The notes: generated from the letters alone by a model not told the origin. DNA of 64,000 nucleotides from Fimbriimonadaceae bacterium (GCA_019638775.1 JAHBTD010000002.1:682001-746000); one strand, 5' to 3'; counted from the first letter of the stretch, positions 1 to 9,072 are shown. Made by a program: numbers and translations.

Positions 1-441
1 GTAGATCCCGACATCTCGGACGGGCTTCTGCTTGGGCTCATGCCCGCGATGGTGTTCTACTACTCCTCACTTGCTGAAAGTGATCGAATGCGTGGGCTCG
101 GTCCAGCCCGTTCACACGACATTGCCTGCGTCATCGGCCCTGCACTAACCACACCTGAGGAATTGGAGGACTGTATGCAAGAGACTCCCCACGGCCAGCA
201 TTACGAGCTTGAATTTGCACTCAAGGTGAACAAGGAGGATGTCGCGGCATTCACCACGGATAAGGACACTTGGACACCCGCCGATCTCATTGCCTACGCA
301 AGCCGGACTCGGCCTGTGCTGCAAGGAGATATCCTCTTAATCGCGTTAGGCACAGCCGAACTGAAGCAGGGACTGGCCTCGGAAGACGAAGTGATTCTTG
401 TTTCTGACCGCCTCGGAGCCCTCGGGTGTGTGATTGAATGA
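1..441 (+). CDS. FAH-family enzyme, C-terminal fragment (5' end outside window)
   Basis: The reading frame is open from base 1, so the start lies upstream and only about 146 C-terminal residues are visible. The end of the protein (QGDILLIALGTAELKQG ... LASEDEVILVSDRLGALGCVI) follows the pattern of the fumarylacetoacetate hydrolase fold, where a GD(I/V)LLTGT strand is followed by an acidic L..GDEV turn and a final beta strand. Members cleave or decarboxylate acylpyruvates and related 2-oxo acids at a divalent metal site. That site lies mostly upstream of the visible part, so activity cannot be judged. The family call rests on the C-terminal pattern only. Confidence 0.5.
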   Translation, partial: VDPDISDGLLLGLMPAMVFYYSSLAESDRMRGLGPARSHDIACVIGPALTTPEELEDCMQETPHGQHYELEFALKVNKEDVAAFTTDKDTWTPADLIAYASRTRPVLQGDILLIALGTAELKQGLASEDEVILVSDRLGALGCVIE

Positions 442-608
442 ATTCAAACGATTCATTTGAAATCACGATGAACTGAAATTGAACTTTGCCTGCGAATGAT
501 GAGCCTGCCATGTGACGCTTAAGATAGCCATCATAGCTTCTTTAAACTCATCACTCCCAGCATTCGCTCGTCATCACTCCTCCTTCTTCATTCACAATAG
601 TGATTCCC

Positions 609-1835
609 ATGTCCACTCTCCAAAAATTCACTCTTGAAAACGGCGTTCGCGTTCTTGTCGAGCCCTTCTCCCATGTCCAGTCTGCCGCCATTGGTTTGTG
701 GTGTAGAACCGGCAGCCGTCATGAGCGAGAAAACGAAGCAGGAATTACTCACCTGATCGAACATATGCTCTTCAAGGGAACCAATACGCGCAACTCGAAA
801 GAGATCGCTGAGTCCATCGAGGGCCGCGGAGGTGTGCTCAACGCCTTTACCGATAAGGAGATGACCTGTTACTACACACGCGTTCTTAGCGACGATATCG
901 AGAACGCGGTGGATGTGCTTTCGGACATGATGCTGAACTCAAAACTTGATCCTGACGAGCTTGCTAAGGAGATAGGCGTCGTGCAGGAAGAGATACGGCG
1001 GTCAGAGGATGAGCCCGGTGACCAGGTGCATGAACTGCATTTAGGGGGAAGATGGGGCGAGCATCCCCTTGGAAAGCCCATCATCGGTACTCACGAATCT
1101 GTTGGTGGATTCAAATCCGATGATCTGCGAGCGTATATCGATCGACGATACCGGGGCGAGAACATCATCCTCAGCATTGCTGGCAATGTGAACCCCGAAA
1201 CCTTCAAGTCCCTTGCCGGGGAGAAGCTCAGCGGTGTCGCTTCGGGAGTTGAGGACGAAATCATGCCGCGTCCAAGCGGATCGGCAAACATGAACTACAT
1301 CGAAAAGGATGTCGAGCAGGTTCATTTTTGCATTGGAACAGACGCCACTTCGGTTTACGATCCTCAGCTTTACACCATGGCTGTACTCGACGGAATACTG
1401 GGCGGTGGCATGAGCAGTCGACTTTTCCAAGAGATTCGTGAAAAACGAGGTCTTGCCTACTCCATCGGAAGCTACACACTGAACTACACCGCCGGAGGCG
1501 CATACACCGTTTATGGGGGAACAAGCAAGGAAACTTGGCCCCAAGTTCAGGAACTTATACATGCCGAATTCGAGAGCGTCAAGACGAATGGGTTCGACGC
1601 TGACGAGGTTGAAAGGTGCAAGCGGCACATCAAAGGCAATATTATTCTCGCCTTAGAAGGCATGTCCTCTCGAATGATGCGCAACAGCCGAAATGAGTTG
1701 CTTCATCAACGCGACATTCCGCTGGAAGAGACTATGGCAAAGATCGATTCCGTCACAAATGATGACCTTGTAGAGATTGCCAGAAAGATTTTGAGCGTCG
1801 AAAAGATAAGCACGACTGCTATCGGTCCTGCATAA
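609..1835 (+). CDS. M16-family zinc metallopeptidase (processing-peptidase type)
   Basis: Single-chain M16B peptidase of about 408 residues, the usual size of one bacterial subunit. The inverted zinc motif HLIEH lies near residues 48-52, and the third ligand Glu about 75 residues later sits in VVQEEIRRSED. The second half carries the family's R/Y region (LFQEIREKRGLAYSIGSY). No signal peptide is visible, so it is probably cytosolic. A frame start exists at 600, but ATG 609 (MSTLQKF) gives the typical beginning; no clear ribosome site helps. The stop is one base before the next gene, so the two are probably cotranscribed. Exact substrate unknown. Confidence 0.92.
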   Translation: MSTLQKFTLENGVRVLVEPFSHVQSAAIGLWCRTGSRHERENEAGITHLIEHMLFKGTNTRNSKEIAESIEGRGGVLNAFTDKEMTCYYTRVLSDDIENAVDVLSDMMLNSKLDPDELAKEIGVVQEEIRRSEDEPGDQVHELHLGGRWGEHPLGKPIIGTHESVGGFKSDDLRAYIDRRYRGENIILSIAGNVNPETFKSLAGEKLSGVASGVEDEIMPRPSGSANMNYIEKDVEQVHFCIGTDATSVYDPQLYTMAVLDGILGGGMSSRLFQEIREKRGLAYSIGSYTLNYTAGGAYTVYGGTSKETWPQVQELIHAEFESVKTNGFDADEVERCKRHIKGNIILALEGMSSRMMRNSRNELLHQRDIPLEETMAKIDSVTNDDLVEIARKILSVEKISTTAIGPA

Positions 1836-1836
1836 G

Positions 1837-3456
1837 ATGGCTACCGACAAGGCAATCCATATCGATGCTTATGAATGCGCAAGAAAGCTCCTTGAGCTGA
1901 CTTCCAGCGCTCAAAGCGAAGACGCTTTGCTTGCGGAGATTGCTCACATACTCGTCCGAGAATGTGGGGTTGAAGACGTGCATATCTTCATCTCCGACAA
2001 GGGCGCTTTGGTGCTGAGAGCCAGCACTTCCGCCCCAGAGTTCAACTACCGTACGCGGCTCGGGCCAGATGTTGGGCTCGTTGGCCAAGCTGCAACGACT
2101 CGAGAACCAATCTTCATTCCGGCAGACGCGGCAAGCCATCCCAAGAATGTCAGGGTCCCTGGTTTCGATAACCTTCCCTTTGAGGCGTGCGGGGTTGTGC
2201 CGATGCTTTCCGGCCCCGATCTTCGCGGGATCTGCGTACTCAGCACAGGGAGCGAATGGAACCTTACATCAGCCAATCAAAGGGAGGTTTGCAAAGCTGT
2301 CGAAGCCGCTACCCTTGCCCACAAGACCTTCCGTCACCTTTACCATTTGCGAACTGCCAGGAGCCGTATCGGCGCAGTCACCGAAGTGACGAAGACCATC
2401 GCCGACAGCCCCTATATCGAAGAGATTCTTCAATTGCTCGTGAGCATGACGGCAAAGCAGTTCAATTACCGAGTTTGCACTGTCCGGCTGTTGGATGAAG
2501 ATCGTGGCGAGTTGGTACTTCGGGCAACGCAGTCGCAGGCCAAGGCCTATCAGAGCAAACGAGCCATCCGCCTCGGCGAATCCATCGCCGGCAAGGCAAT
2601 CGAGAAGAACCACCCAATCATCGTGCTTGACGTTCAGAACGACCCCGACTATATTGGGCACGATCTTGCGGTCGAGCAAGGTCTGGTGTCGATGATCTGT
2701 CTTCCCTTGGTCATTCACGACAATGCCGTGGGCGTTATCAGTTGCTATACGTCGGAAATGCGAAACTTTCTTCCCGACGAGATTGCCGCTCTGGAAACCA
2801 TTGCCAAACATGCAGCCATGAGCATCGAAAACGCGAAGCTGCAAGTGCGCTCCACGCTGATGCAGGAGATGCATCACCGGGTCAAGAACAACCTCCAGCA
2901 GGTCGCCTCCCTTCTCCGACTTCAGATGCGGCACGGACAGTATAAGTCGCTTGAAGAGGCGCTCAGCGATAGCCTGACCCGAATCTTAGCGATCTCAGCA
3001 GTGCACGATCTTCTGAGTCGAGAGGACCTCGATCACGTGGGGATGTACACACTTGCAAACACGCTCATGCAGCACCAGCGTGAGTCCTTCTCCATTCCGG
3101 AAAAGCGTATTACCTTCTTGGTTCGGGGAGATGAAGTTCACCTGAATACCATACAGGCAACTCAGGTCGCCCTGATCCTAAACGAGCTTATTCAAAACGC
3201 CGTCGAGCACGGATTCAAGGATGCTGATGAAGGGGAAATCCATGTCACGGTGGAGCAGCGTGACGAGGAGATGTGCCTTTGGGTCTCAAACAGCGGCGTC
3301 CCTATCCCCGAAGACTTTGATATGAACAAAGCCAAGAATTTGGGCTTGCAAATCGTCGAGAGCCTCGTGCGTGGTCTGGGTGGCAAATGGCGATTGGCGA
3401 ACGTCCTTGGCTGGACGGTCGCCGAAGTCAAATTCCAGGTTCGCGGTGGAGAGTAG
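1837..3456 (+). CDS. Soluble GAF-GAF sensor histidine kinase, HisKA_2 type
   Basis: A 539-residue protein without membrane segments. Two GAF domains occupy roughly residues 20-165 and 190-330; the second contains the typical LGESIAGKAIE and MICLPL segments. The kinase core begins with EMHHRVKNNLQQVASLLRLQ (phospho-acceptor His at 346/347), the signature of HisKA_2/HWE-like kinases. The ATPase N box is LNELIQNAVEHGF and a G box is NLGLQIVESLV. It starts one base after the M16 peptidase stop. No response regulator is adjacent, so its partner is probably encoded elsewhere. The 3' end abuts the convergent PilZ gene with no spacer. Confidence 0.9.
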   Translation: MATDKAIHIDAYECARKLLELTSSAQSEDALLAEIAHILVRECGVEDVHIFISDKGALVLRASTSAPEFNYRTRLGPDVGLVGQAATTREPIFIPADAASHPKNVRVPGFDNLPFEACGVVPMLSGPDLRGICVLSTGSEWNLTSANQREVCKAVEAATLAHKTFRHLYHLRTARSRIGAVTEVTKTIADSPYIEEILQLLVSMTAKQFNYRVCTVRLLDEDRGELVLRATQSQAKAYQSKRAIRLGESIAGKAIEKNHPIIVLDVQNDPDYIGHDLAVEQGLVSMICLPLVIHDNAVGVISCYTSEMRNFLPDEIAALETIAKHAAMSIENAKLQVRSTLMQEMHHRVKNNLQQVASLLRLQMRHGQYKSLEEALSDSLTRILAISAVHDLLSREDLDHVGMYTLANTLMQHQRESFSIPEKRITFLVRGDEVHLNTIQATQVALILNELIQNAVEHGFKDADEGEIHVTVEQRDEEMCLWVSNSGVPIPEDFDMNKAKNLGLQIVESLVRGLGGKWRLANVLGWTVAEVKFQVRGGE

Positions 3457-4050
3457 CTATGCCGCCTTGCTCAAGTATTGGGCAAGATTATATCGACCGC
3501 TGCCGACAAAGTCGACAAACTCAAGTCCATAGCCTTTTGCCGGGTCACGATGTGCGACGATTGCAAGGACGTGGCATGCACCGAACTGTCCAAGATCGAA
3601 GTGACAACGCAGCAATTGACCGGCATCATAAGTCGCGTCCGTTTTGAGCAAAGCTCCACCAACGCTGATGTTGACGGTAAAGCCTTTGGCTTCGATGAAC
3701 TCAACGCCTTCAGTGTTGTCGACGGCTGCGCGAAGGTCAAACTGTAGCTCGCGCTCGAATCGGGGGTATCGTCGCTGATCGCTCACATGCCAATCTGCCG
3801 ACTCAAACTCCAAATACCACTTCGTCCCATATCGTCGGACGTAGGAAAGTTGACCATCGAAACGCAGCATATTCTCCGACTGCGTAATGACCAACAGATG
3901 GCATCCCGGCTGCAACTCGGCAAGCCGGTCGTCGGGGCACGTCACCGCAAACGGCGTTTTTGACTGAACCTGTGCGATTGCAACTTGGGGTTCGCCACCT
4001 TCGTACCATACGAGCGACACGCGCTCCAAATCACCTTTAGGACTGCTCAT
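3457..4050 (-). CDS. PilZ-domain protein (probable c-di-GMP receptor)
   Basis: 197 residues. An N-terminal YcgR-like beta domain (about 1-90) precedes a PilZ domain (about 92-190). The domain opens with the basic box RRYPRF (RxxxR type) and continues with TVNISVGGALL, matching the D/NxSxxG c-di-GMP-binding motif. Both binding elements are intact, so ligand binding is expected. Family members relay c-di-GMP to motility, secretion or polysaccharide machinery. HD-GYP proteins near 49-51 kb could supply the signal turnover; that link is inference. Its stop codon directly abuts the stop of the kinase gene on the other strand. Confidence 0.88.
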   Translation of the reverse strand: MSSPKGDLERVSLVWYEGGEPQVAIAQVQSKTPFAVTCPDDRLAELQPGCHLLVITQSENMLRFDGQLSYVRRYGTKWYLEFESADWHVSDQRRYPRFERELQFDLRAAVDNTEGVEFIEAKGFTVNISVGGALLKTDATYDAGQLLRCHFDLGQFGACHVLAIVAHRDPAKGYGLEFVDFVGSGRYNLAQYLSKAA

Positions 4051-4116
4051 GCGAAGATTCCTCTTTGGAATCTTCGGGAAATTGCAGCAAGATTCTTAGG
4101 CCGCGCAAACAAGCAT

Positions 4117-4602
4117 TTAGCCGAGCTTCATCGAACGCAGCCGTTGCTCTTCGCGTGTTTGCTCCTTCTTGGCGATGGATTGGCGCTTGTCGTACTGCTT
4201 CTTACCCCGTGCGAGGGCGATCTCAATCTTCACGCGCCCATTCTTGAAGTAGATTTTGGAGGGGATGAGCGATAGGCCCTTTTCGTTAGTTTTTCGCTCA
4301 AGAGTGTCGATCTCTTTGCGATGAGCGAGCAGCTTACGGTCGCGACGGCGTTCTGGCTGAAAATGAGAAGAGTGCTCATAGGGCTCAATATCGAGGTTCA
4401 TCAGCCACAATTCGCCCGATTTGATCCGGCAATAGGCATCCGTCATATTGACTTTGCCTTTCCAAACGCTTTTCACTTCGGAGCCTGCGAGTGCAATTCC
4501 CGCCTCCAGAGTCTCCAAGAACTCGTAATCGTATCGGGCTTTGCGATTTTCGAGAACTCGCGGCCCACTTTCCGATGTTTTGTTCTTAGAGGACTTCCCC
4601 AT
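4117..4602 (-). CDS. smpB: SsrA-binding protein SmpB
   Basis: Partner of tmRNA in rescuing stalled ribosomes. The frame extends upstream to 4665, but the ATG at 4602 (MGKSSKNKT) gives a 161-residue protein of standard length and is chosen. Family landmarks are clear: NRKARYDYEFLETLEAGI, LAGSEVKSV, the YCRI..GELWL strand, and the basic C-terminal tail ALARGKKQYDKR followed by a lysine/arginine-rich helix that enters the mRNA channel. Only 67 bases separate it from the divergent FKBP gene, which therefore share one intergenic promoter region. Confidence 0.97.
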   Translation of the reverse strand: MGKSSKNKTSESGPRVLENRKARYDYEFLETLEAGIALAGSEVKSVWKGKVNMTDAYCRIKSGELWLMNLDIEPYEHSSHFQPERRRDRKLLAHRKEIDTLERKTNEKGLSLIPSKIYFKNGRVKIEIALARGKKQYDKRQSIAKKEQTREEQRLRSMKLG

Positions 4603-4669
4603 GGGGTCAGGAGTGTACCAAACGACCTGACTTGGAAAGGGGACTTCACTCGGAGGTACATTCAAAGAT

Positions 4670-5446
4670 ATGTCTCGAACGATTTACGTCGGGCTGACCG
4701 TTGCCCTTTCCCTATTCTTCGTCGGCTGTAAAGACGAAAAGGCAAACGGTCCCCTTGTGTTGGAAGAGGGTGAACTCAAAATTACCGACATCAAAGTCGG
4801 CGAAGGCGACCCCATCGAGAATGGGGACGGCATCCTTGTCATGTATACGGGCAAACTCAAGGATGGCAAGCAGTTTGATAGCAACGAAGACAAAGACGAC
4901 AAGGGTGGGTTCATCAAGCTTCCACTCGGCTTCTTTGTTGGCTCAAAGGAGTTGATCGAAGGGTGGGATAAGGGCGTCCTTGGCATGAAAAAGGGCGGCG
5001 TGCGTGAGCTTGTCATTCCTCCGAACCTTGGCTACGGATTGGCGGGTTTCCCCCCCGACGTCAAACCGAATGCGACCCTCTATTTCACTGTTACAGTCGT
5101 CGACGTTGTCAAGCCTGGCAAATCAAAAGAGATGTCGATAGAAGATATCAAGGTCGGGACAGGTCGGGAAGTGAAGGAAGGCGATAAGGTCGAAATTAGC
5201 TACTTGAGTCGCTTGGCAAACGGATTTGAGTATGAAAACTCAAACGACTACGACGACGAAATGATCTTCACCATTGGCGAAGATCGAATCAGCACATCGA
5301 TCAGCGTTGGCATGGTCGGGATGAAGGTGGGCGGAACACGTAAGATGCGCATGCCGTATGGACTGTGGTCGGGTATGAATCAGAAGGTGTATCTTGCACC
5401 ACCGCAAGTTCTTTACTATGAGGTCACCCTCAAGAAAATCTTCTAA
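4670..5446 (+). CDS. Lipoprotein with two FKBP-type peptidyl-prolyl isomerase domains
   Basis: 258 residues with a lipoprotein signal ending in the lipobox FVGC (Cys at about residue 20), so it should be anchored to a membrane and face the periplasm. The first FKBP domain (about 38-145) is complete, with VMYTGKLKDGKQFDS, a VGSKELIEGWDKG helix and RELVIPPNLGYG. The second (about 152-258) is shorter and divergent (EISYLSRLANGFEYENS ... GTRKMRMPYGLW) and lacks several canonical active-site residues, so it may be structural or substrate-binding. Probable role is folding of exported proteins. Confidence 0.92.
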   Translation: MSRTIYVGLTVALSLFFVGCKDEKANGPLVLEEGELKITDIKVGEGDPIENGDGILVMYTGKLKDGKQFDSNEDKDDKGGFIKLPLGFFVGSKELIEGWDKGVLGMKKGGVRELVIPPNLGYGLAGFPPDVKPNATLYFTVTVVDVVKPGKSKEMSIEDIKVGTGREVKEGDKVEISYLSRLANGFEYENSNDYDDEMIFTIGEDRISTSISVGMVGMKVGGTRKMRMPYGLWSGMNQKVYLAPPQVLYYEVTLKKIF

Positions 5447-5482
5447 AACTGTTTGCGGCCACCCGATACGTCTAAGCTCAAT

Positions 5483-6211
5483 ATGAAATCAAGAAACATC
5501 TTGCTCAGTCTTGCCGTCGTCGGCGCTTTAGCCGCTACAAGTTCGGGACAGATCGCTAAATCCGGTTCCGGCTACCTGTTTCGGCTAAAGTACAAGCCAG
5601 GGCAAACGATCGGCTACAACATGACAACTGAAGCCAGATACGGCGGTCCTGCTGGCGAGTCAGTGAAAGTCGTATTCGGGATGCAGGTTGCCGCCAAAAC
5701 CGCGAACAAAGGGCAGTATGGTGTTGTGTTCACCATCTTCCCGGCAACAGTCGTCCAGGATGGCAAGAAACAAACAACGGGGGAAAAGGCAGTCGTCAAC
5801 GCGACGGTCGACAGCGTTAACCGAATCGTCAAGAGCGATGCGCCGGAAGGGGCAGCGCCCGACATTATGGATTTAACCTTTCCCGACAAACCTATCAAAC
5901 CAGGCTTTACGTGGGAAACAGCAAGCGTCGGAAATATGATGAAGCTGGGAACGCTCACGGCAAAGACCAAATACACCTTTGTTGGAATCAAAACAGTCAA
6001 TGGCGTTTCAGTCGCGGAGATCGCGACCACTCTTACGGGCACCCAGCAATCAGCAGTGCTAAGCGGTCAAGGAACCCTGCTGCTGCGCACAGCGGATGGC
6101 ACCTACGAAAGCAACTACATGCGCATCACAGCGCGTCCGCCTGGAGCCCCGGTTGGTTCAAAATCGTCGATTGAGACGGTCATGCACCTGTCCCGAAAAA
6201 AGGGATCATAA
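5483..6211 (+). CDS. Secreted protein of unknown function
   Basis: About 242 residues. ATG 5483 starts a classical signal peptide (MKSRNILLSLAVVGALAATSS, probable cleavage before GQIA). The frame is open from a TTG at 5453, but that would place ten polar residues before the signal. The mature part is beta-rich and begins with YLFRLKYKPGQTIGYNM, similar in style to secreted DUF6263-like proteins. No catalytic motif is visible. It lies between the FKBP lipoprotein and the ArgC-like gene on the same strand with short spacers, suggesting one transcript. Confidence 0.75.
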   Translation: MKSRNILLSLAVVGALAATSSGQIAKSGSGYLFRLKYKPGQTIGYNMTTEARYGGPAGESVKVVFGMQVAAKTANKGQYGVVFTIFPATVVQDGKKQTTGEKAVVNATVDSVNRIVKSDAPEGAAPDIMDLTFPDKPIKPGFTWETASVGNMMKLGTLTAKTKYTFVGIKTVNGVSVAEIATTLTGTQQSAVLSGQGTLLLRTADGTYESNYMRITARPPGAPVGSKSSIETVMHLSRKKGS

Positions 6212-6214
6212 GCT

Positions 6215-6931
6215 ATGGGCGAGCTGACGGTCTATTGCAATGCAGATTCACCTATCGGCGAGATTCTCAAGAATCACCCCGGAGTCGGCAATATCGAACT
6301 CGCTCGTGAAGCTCTTCTCGAATTCTCAAAGGATGGATGGCATCGGAGAGTATGGAGTGGAAAGCCAAGCGTCGATTTGAATGGCCTCGTCGAGTTGATT
6401 GATAATAACCCTCTGGTTTGTGCTGATGAAGCCTCGGTGCCGTCGTCGTGCGCAACGCTAGCGCTCATCGCGCTCGGCCCTCTTATCCGTGCTGGGATTC
6501 TGGTTGAGCCCCCGGCATTGCAATTCTCTGAAACGGGTGATGAATCTGAAGTCAATGCTTTTCTATCTAACTTTGGCTGGACAGAGGAGTCGACGATTCA
6601 GTTCGAGGCCATCGAGCTTGGTAACGTGTGTGCGCTCAATGCTATCGCCAACATCCAAAACGTCGAGAACTGGCAACTCATCGACGACTTGTACGAAGAG
6701 GCGTACGGGCGAAGCTTCTATATCAGTCGGTCCGAAGATGAGGACTGGGACGCAAAGCTCGTCGAAGGAACGCCAAACGCACTCTATCGCCTTCGAATCA
6801 CTCCTGGAGAGCCGACAAGCTTACTGACGATTCAAGTCATGGCTGACCGAAACGGAAAATGCGGCGCTGCACAGATTGTGCATGCGATGAACGTGATGGC
6901 AGGCTTTGAAGAGACACTGGGTATCTCCTAA
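6215..6931 (+). CDS. Reduced ArgC-like protein (N-acetyl-gamma-glutamyl-phosphate reductase relative)
   Basis: 238 residues against about 345 for ArgC. The C-terminal end (CGAAQIVHAMNVMAGFEETL, residues 216-235) matches the ArgC signature GA.GQAVQNMN.M.G..E..G. An LYEEAYG segment (159-165) and a segment ending TLALIALGPLIRAGI (81-95) also match. The N-terminus TVYCNADSPIGEILKNHPGV looks like a decayed Rossmann start without the GATGYxG glycines, and about 100 residues are missing after it. At the catalytic position the usual PGC reads SSC, with Cys shifted by one. An enzyme with normal activity is unlikely. The gene starts three bases after the preceding stop. Confidence 0.6.
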   Translation: MGELTVYCNADSPIGEILKNHPGVGNIELAREALLEFSKDGWHRRVWSGKPSVDLNGLVELIDNNPLVCADEASVPSSCATLALIALGPLIRAGILVEPPALQFSETGDESEVNAFLSNFGWTEESTIQFEAIELGNVCALNAIANIQNVENWQLIDDLYEEAYGRSFYISRSEDEDWDAKLVEGTPNALYRLRITPGEPTSLLTIQVMADRNGKCGAAQIVHAMNVMAGFEETLGIS

Positions 6932-6947
6932 CACATCATCTGCACTG

Positions 6948-7265
6948 TCAAACGTCTTCAATGTCTTCCGATCGCAGAATCCCATCCTTTGGCGCATCGG
7001 GAGTGGCCTCACCCTCCGGCCCAGCAATCTTCTCCCACTTCCCTTTCTCCAGCTTTCTGAACGTGCTAAATCCCTTCTTTGCCGCCTTGTCCGGGTCGGT
7101 CTTGGATGCGGTTACGATAGAGGCCTTGCTGATCACCTTACGAACGTCTAGTCCGCAAAACGGACAGTACTCGATGGGTTCCTCGTCTATCGCTTGGATG
7201 ACCTCAATCCGCCCATCGCACATCAGGCATTCTCGGTCAACGGGTTCGTACTCGTAGATGGGCAT
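6948..7265 (-). CDS. FmdB-type zinc-ribbon protein
   Basis: 105 residues. The first 45 residues form the FmdB/CxxC_CxxC_SSSS ribbon: MPIYEYEPVDRECLMC ... EPIEYCPFCGLDVRKV, with two pairs of cysteines that should bind one zinc. The rest is low-complexity and charged, with no recognisable domain. FmdB-like proteins are widespread small putative regulators of uncertain role. It is transcribed against the flanking genes, so it is a single-gene unit. Confidence 0.85.
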   Translation of the reverse strand: MPIYEYEPVDRECLMCDGRIEVIQAIDEEPIEYCPFCGLDVRKVISKASIVTASKTDPDKAAKKGFSTFRKLEKGKWEKIAGPEGEATPDAPKDGILRSEDIEDV

Positions 7266-7340
7266 CGCATTTCTTGATAGATCCGATTTCCAATCTCGGA
7301 TAGCACTATCACTAACAAGGACGTCCCGCCATAATCAGAT

Positions 7341-8012
7341 GTGTCCAAAACCTCTGACCTTGTCACACTTGATGCAAGGATTACCGCCTGTAGAGCTTGC
7401 CCGAGGCTTGTGGACTGGCGTGAGAAAGTCGCCCGCGAGAAACGGGCATCGTTTCAAAACTGGAAATATTGGGGCAAGCCAGTACCGAACTTTGGCGACC
7501 CAGCAGCCGACCTCCTTATCGTCGGCCTTGCTCCAGCTGCCCACGGCGCAAACCGGACTGGACGCATGTTTACTGGAGACCGCAGTGGAGATTGGCTCTA
7601 CCGTGCTTTGCACAAGGCCGGGCTGGCAAGTCAGGCCGAAGCCGACAGCATTAACGATGGGCTCGAACTTAAGGGAGTCCTAATAACTGCGGCCGTTCAC
7701 TGCGCCCCACCGGACAACAAACCGACGCCCGATGAATTCCAGGCTTGCGCACCCTTCCTGCGTGAATCGCTGGATATGAAACAGTGGCGGGGGATTCTCT
7801 GCTTGGGCTCGATCGCTTGGCAGGCAGTGCATAAGCACTTTGAAACCAAGCCACTTCCCCGATTCTCGCATGGAGCAGTTTTTCAGGCTGATGGTGGGCC
7901 AAAGATCGTTGGAAGCTACCACCCAAGCCAGCAGAATACGTTCACCGGAAGGCTAACGGAAGAGATGCTGGATGCAGCAATTGCAGCTTGGAAGGCATCG
8001 TGCAAGAGTTGA
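7341..8012 (+). CDS. Family 5 uracil-DNA glycosylase (UdgB type, Fe-S)
   Basis: 223 residues starting at GTG 7341. It removes uracil and some other deaminated bases from DNA. Motif 1 reads VGLAPAAHGANRTGRMFTGD, with the GLAPA-HGxNRTGRMFTGD form typical of family 5 where the family 4 Glu is replaced. Motif 2 is GSYHPSQQNTFTGRLT. Four cysteines (CRACP near the N-terminus, then HCAPP and QACAP) are placed as the 4Fe-4S ligands. Fold and length fit the family; no neighbour hints at a special repair pathway. Confidence 0.93.
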   Translation: MSKTSDLVTLDARITACRACPRLVDWREKVAREKRASFQNWKYWGKPVPNFGDPAADLLIVGLAPAAHGANRTGRMFTGDRSGDWLYRALHKAGLASQAEADSINDGLELKGVLITAAVHCAPPDNKPTPDEFQACAPFLRESLDMKQWRGILCLGSIAWQAVHKHFETKPLPRFSHGAVFQADGGPKIVGSYHPSQQNTFTGRLTEEMLDAAIAAWKASCKS

Positions 8013-8056
8013 CGCTTGGCTTCCCGTCCGCAAAATCAAAGTCCACAAACAGATAA

Positions 8057-8077
8057 AGCTTGGCATCAAGCCAAGCT
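8057..8077. terminator. Hairpin between convergent genes, possible bidirectional terminator
   Basis: Perfect 8-base arms (AGCTTGGC / GCCAAGCT) with a 5-base loop lie between the glycosylase (+) and the lipoprotein gene (-). On the minus strand the stem is followed by TTTATCTGTTT, a better U-rich tail than on the plus strand. Confidence 0.6.
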
Positions 8078-8102
8078 CTAATTCGATTCCAGTCGAGAAG
8101 TC

Positions 8103-8564
8103 TCAGACTCTTTCCAGATACGGCTTTGCGCCCATAAGCTGAGCCTCACCCTCTGGCGGCAAGATTAAATCAATCCTCTTGCCATCGGCGCTTAAGGTGC
8201 CGACCATGTCCGGGCCGGAAGAACCCTTGACGGTCAGTTTGTTGCCTTCAAGTGTCCAGGTACCTGTCTCGGCCGTGTTCATGAAGGAGATGGCCTTGCC
8301 GCCTTCTTGGAACTCCAGCGCCGGTGTCGAAGGAGGCATATTGGCGTCCATCTGCTTCTTGACCTTTGCATCGGTAACTGCGGAGGTATCCATCTTCAGG
8401 ATCCACTTTCCGACGACTCCCTTCGGTTCTTCAACCTTCGCTTGCTCGCCAGCTTTTCCAGAATCCTTCGACTCCGTCGTGGTACCTTCACTGCCCTTAG
8501 TTGCACAACCGACGCTAATGATCGCCGCAATGAGGGCAACCAAGATTGCAAAATTCCTAACCAT
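8103..8564 (-). CDS. Small lipoprotein of unknown function
   Basis: 153 residues with a signal peptide and lipobox ISVGC (Cys near residue 20), then a Ser/Thr/Lys-rich linker. The mature domain (about 48-150) has the pattern GKWILKMD ... LEFQEGGKAISF ... GTWTLEGNKLTVKG ... GTLSADGKRIDL, which resembles small lipocalin-like beta-barrel domains that occur in many secreted proteins. No catalytic residues are visible. It is a single-gene unit facing the MsrB genes from the same strand. Confidence 0.75.
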   Translation of the reverse strand: MVRNFAILVALIAAIISVGCATKGSEGTTTESKDSGKAGEQAKVEEPKGVVGKWILKMDTSAVTDAKVKKQMDANMPPSTPALEFQEGGKAISFMNTAETGTWTLEGNKLTVKGSSGPDMVGTLSADGKRIDLILPPEGEAQLMGAKPYLERV

Positions 8565-8649
8565 CCCGCGATTGTGACGAAAAGGGATTTATGAGGTCGC
8601 CGCCAAATACCTAGGCAGTCCTTTGGACGAACCTATTGCCGAGAATCGA

Positions 8650-9072
8650 TCATGGATTCGGGTCCGGCTTCTTGAACTTCAGGCTCACGGAGTTGATGCA
8701 GTAGCGCTGCCCTGTTGGCTTGGGTCCGTCTTCAAACAGATGTCCAAGATGACCGCCGCACTTTTTGCAAACGACTTCAATCCGGTACATCCCGTGACTG
8801 GTGTCCTCAACATAGTCGATCTTGGCCCGGTCAATCGTATCAAAGAAGCTGGGCCACCCACAGCCCGAGTCAAACTTTGTATCCGACGAGAAGAGGTCTT
8901 CGCCACATCCGGCACAGACGTACATCCCCTCTTCCTTAGAATTTGTGTATTCGCCAATAAAGGGGCGTTCGGTGCCCTTCTCGCGTAGAACCCGATATTG
9001 CTCGAGTGTGAGCTCGGCTCTCCACTCTTCATCGGTCTTTTGCACTTCACGAACGTTGGTGATCTCTTTCAT
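8650..9072 (-). CDS. msrB: Peptide-methionine (R)-S-oxide reductase, cytosolic
   Basis: Reduces methionine-R-sulfoxide in proteins. ATG 9072 ([10 protein letters not shown]) gives a 140-residue protein, the standard MsrB length; an open frame continues to 9159 into the upstream gene but is not needed. Zinc ligands CAGC (53-56) and CKKC (102-105) are present, as are SGCGWPSFF and the catalytic Cys125 in RYCINSVSL. There is no signal peptide. It lies 61 bases after a second, exported MsrB gene, and the two share most of their sequence pattern, suggesting a local duplication. Confidence 0.95.
   Translation of the reverse strand: MKEITNVREVQKTDEEWRAELTLEQYRVLREKGTERPFIGEYTNSKEEGMYVCAGCGEDLFSSDTKFDSGCGWPSFFDTIDRAKIDYVEDTSHGMYRIEVVCKKCGGHLGHLFEDGPKPTGQRYCINSVSLKFKKPDPNP

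Noticed and set aside
1041-1628. 195-residue minus-strand ORF
   Set aside because: Antisense to the catalytic core of the M16 peptidase, with no recognisable features.
2269-2934. 221-residue minus-strand ORF
   Set aside because: Antisense to the second GAF domain of the kinase; no features.
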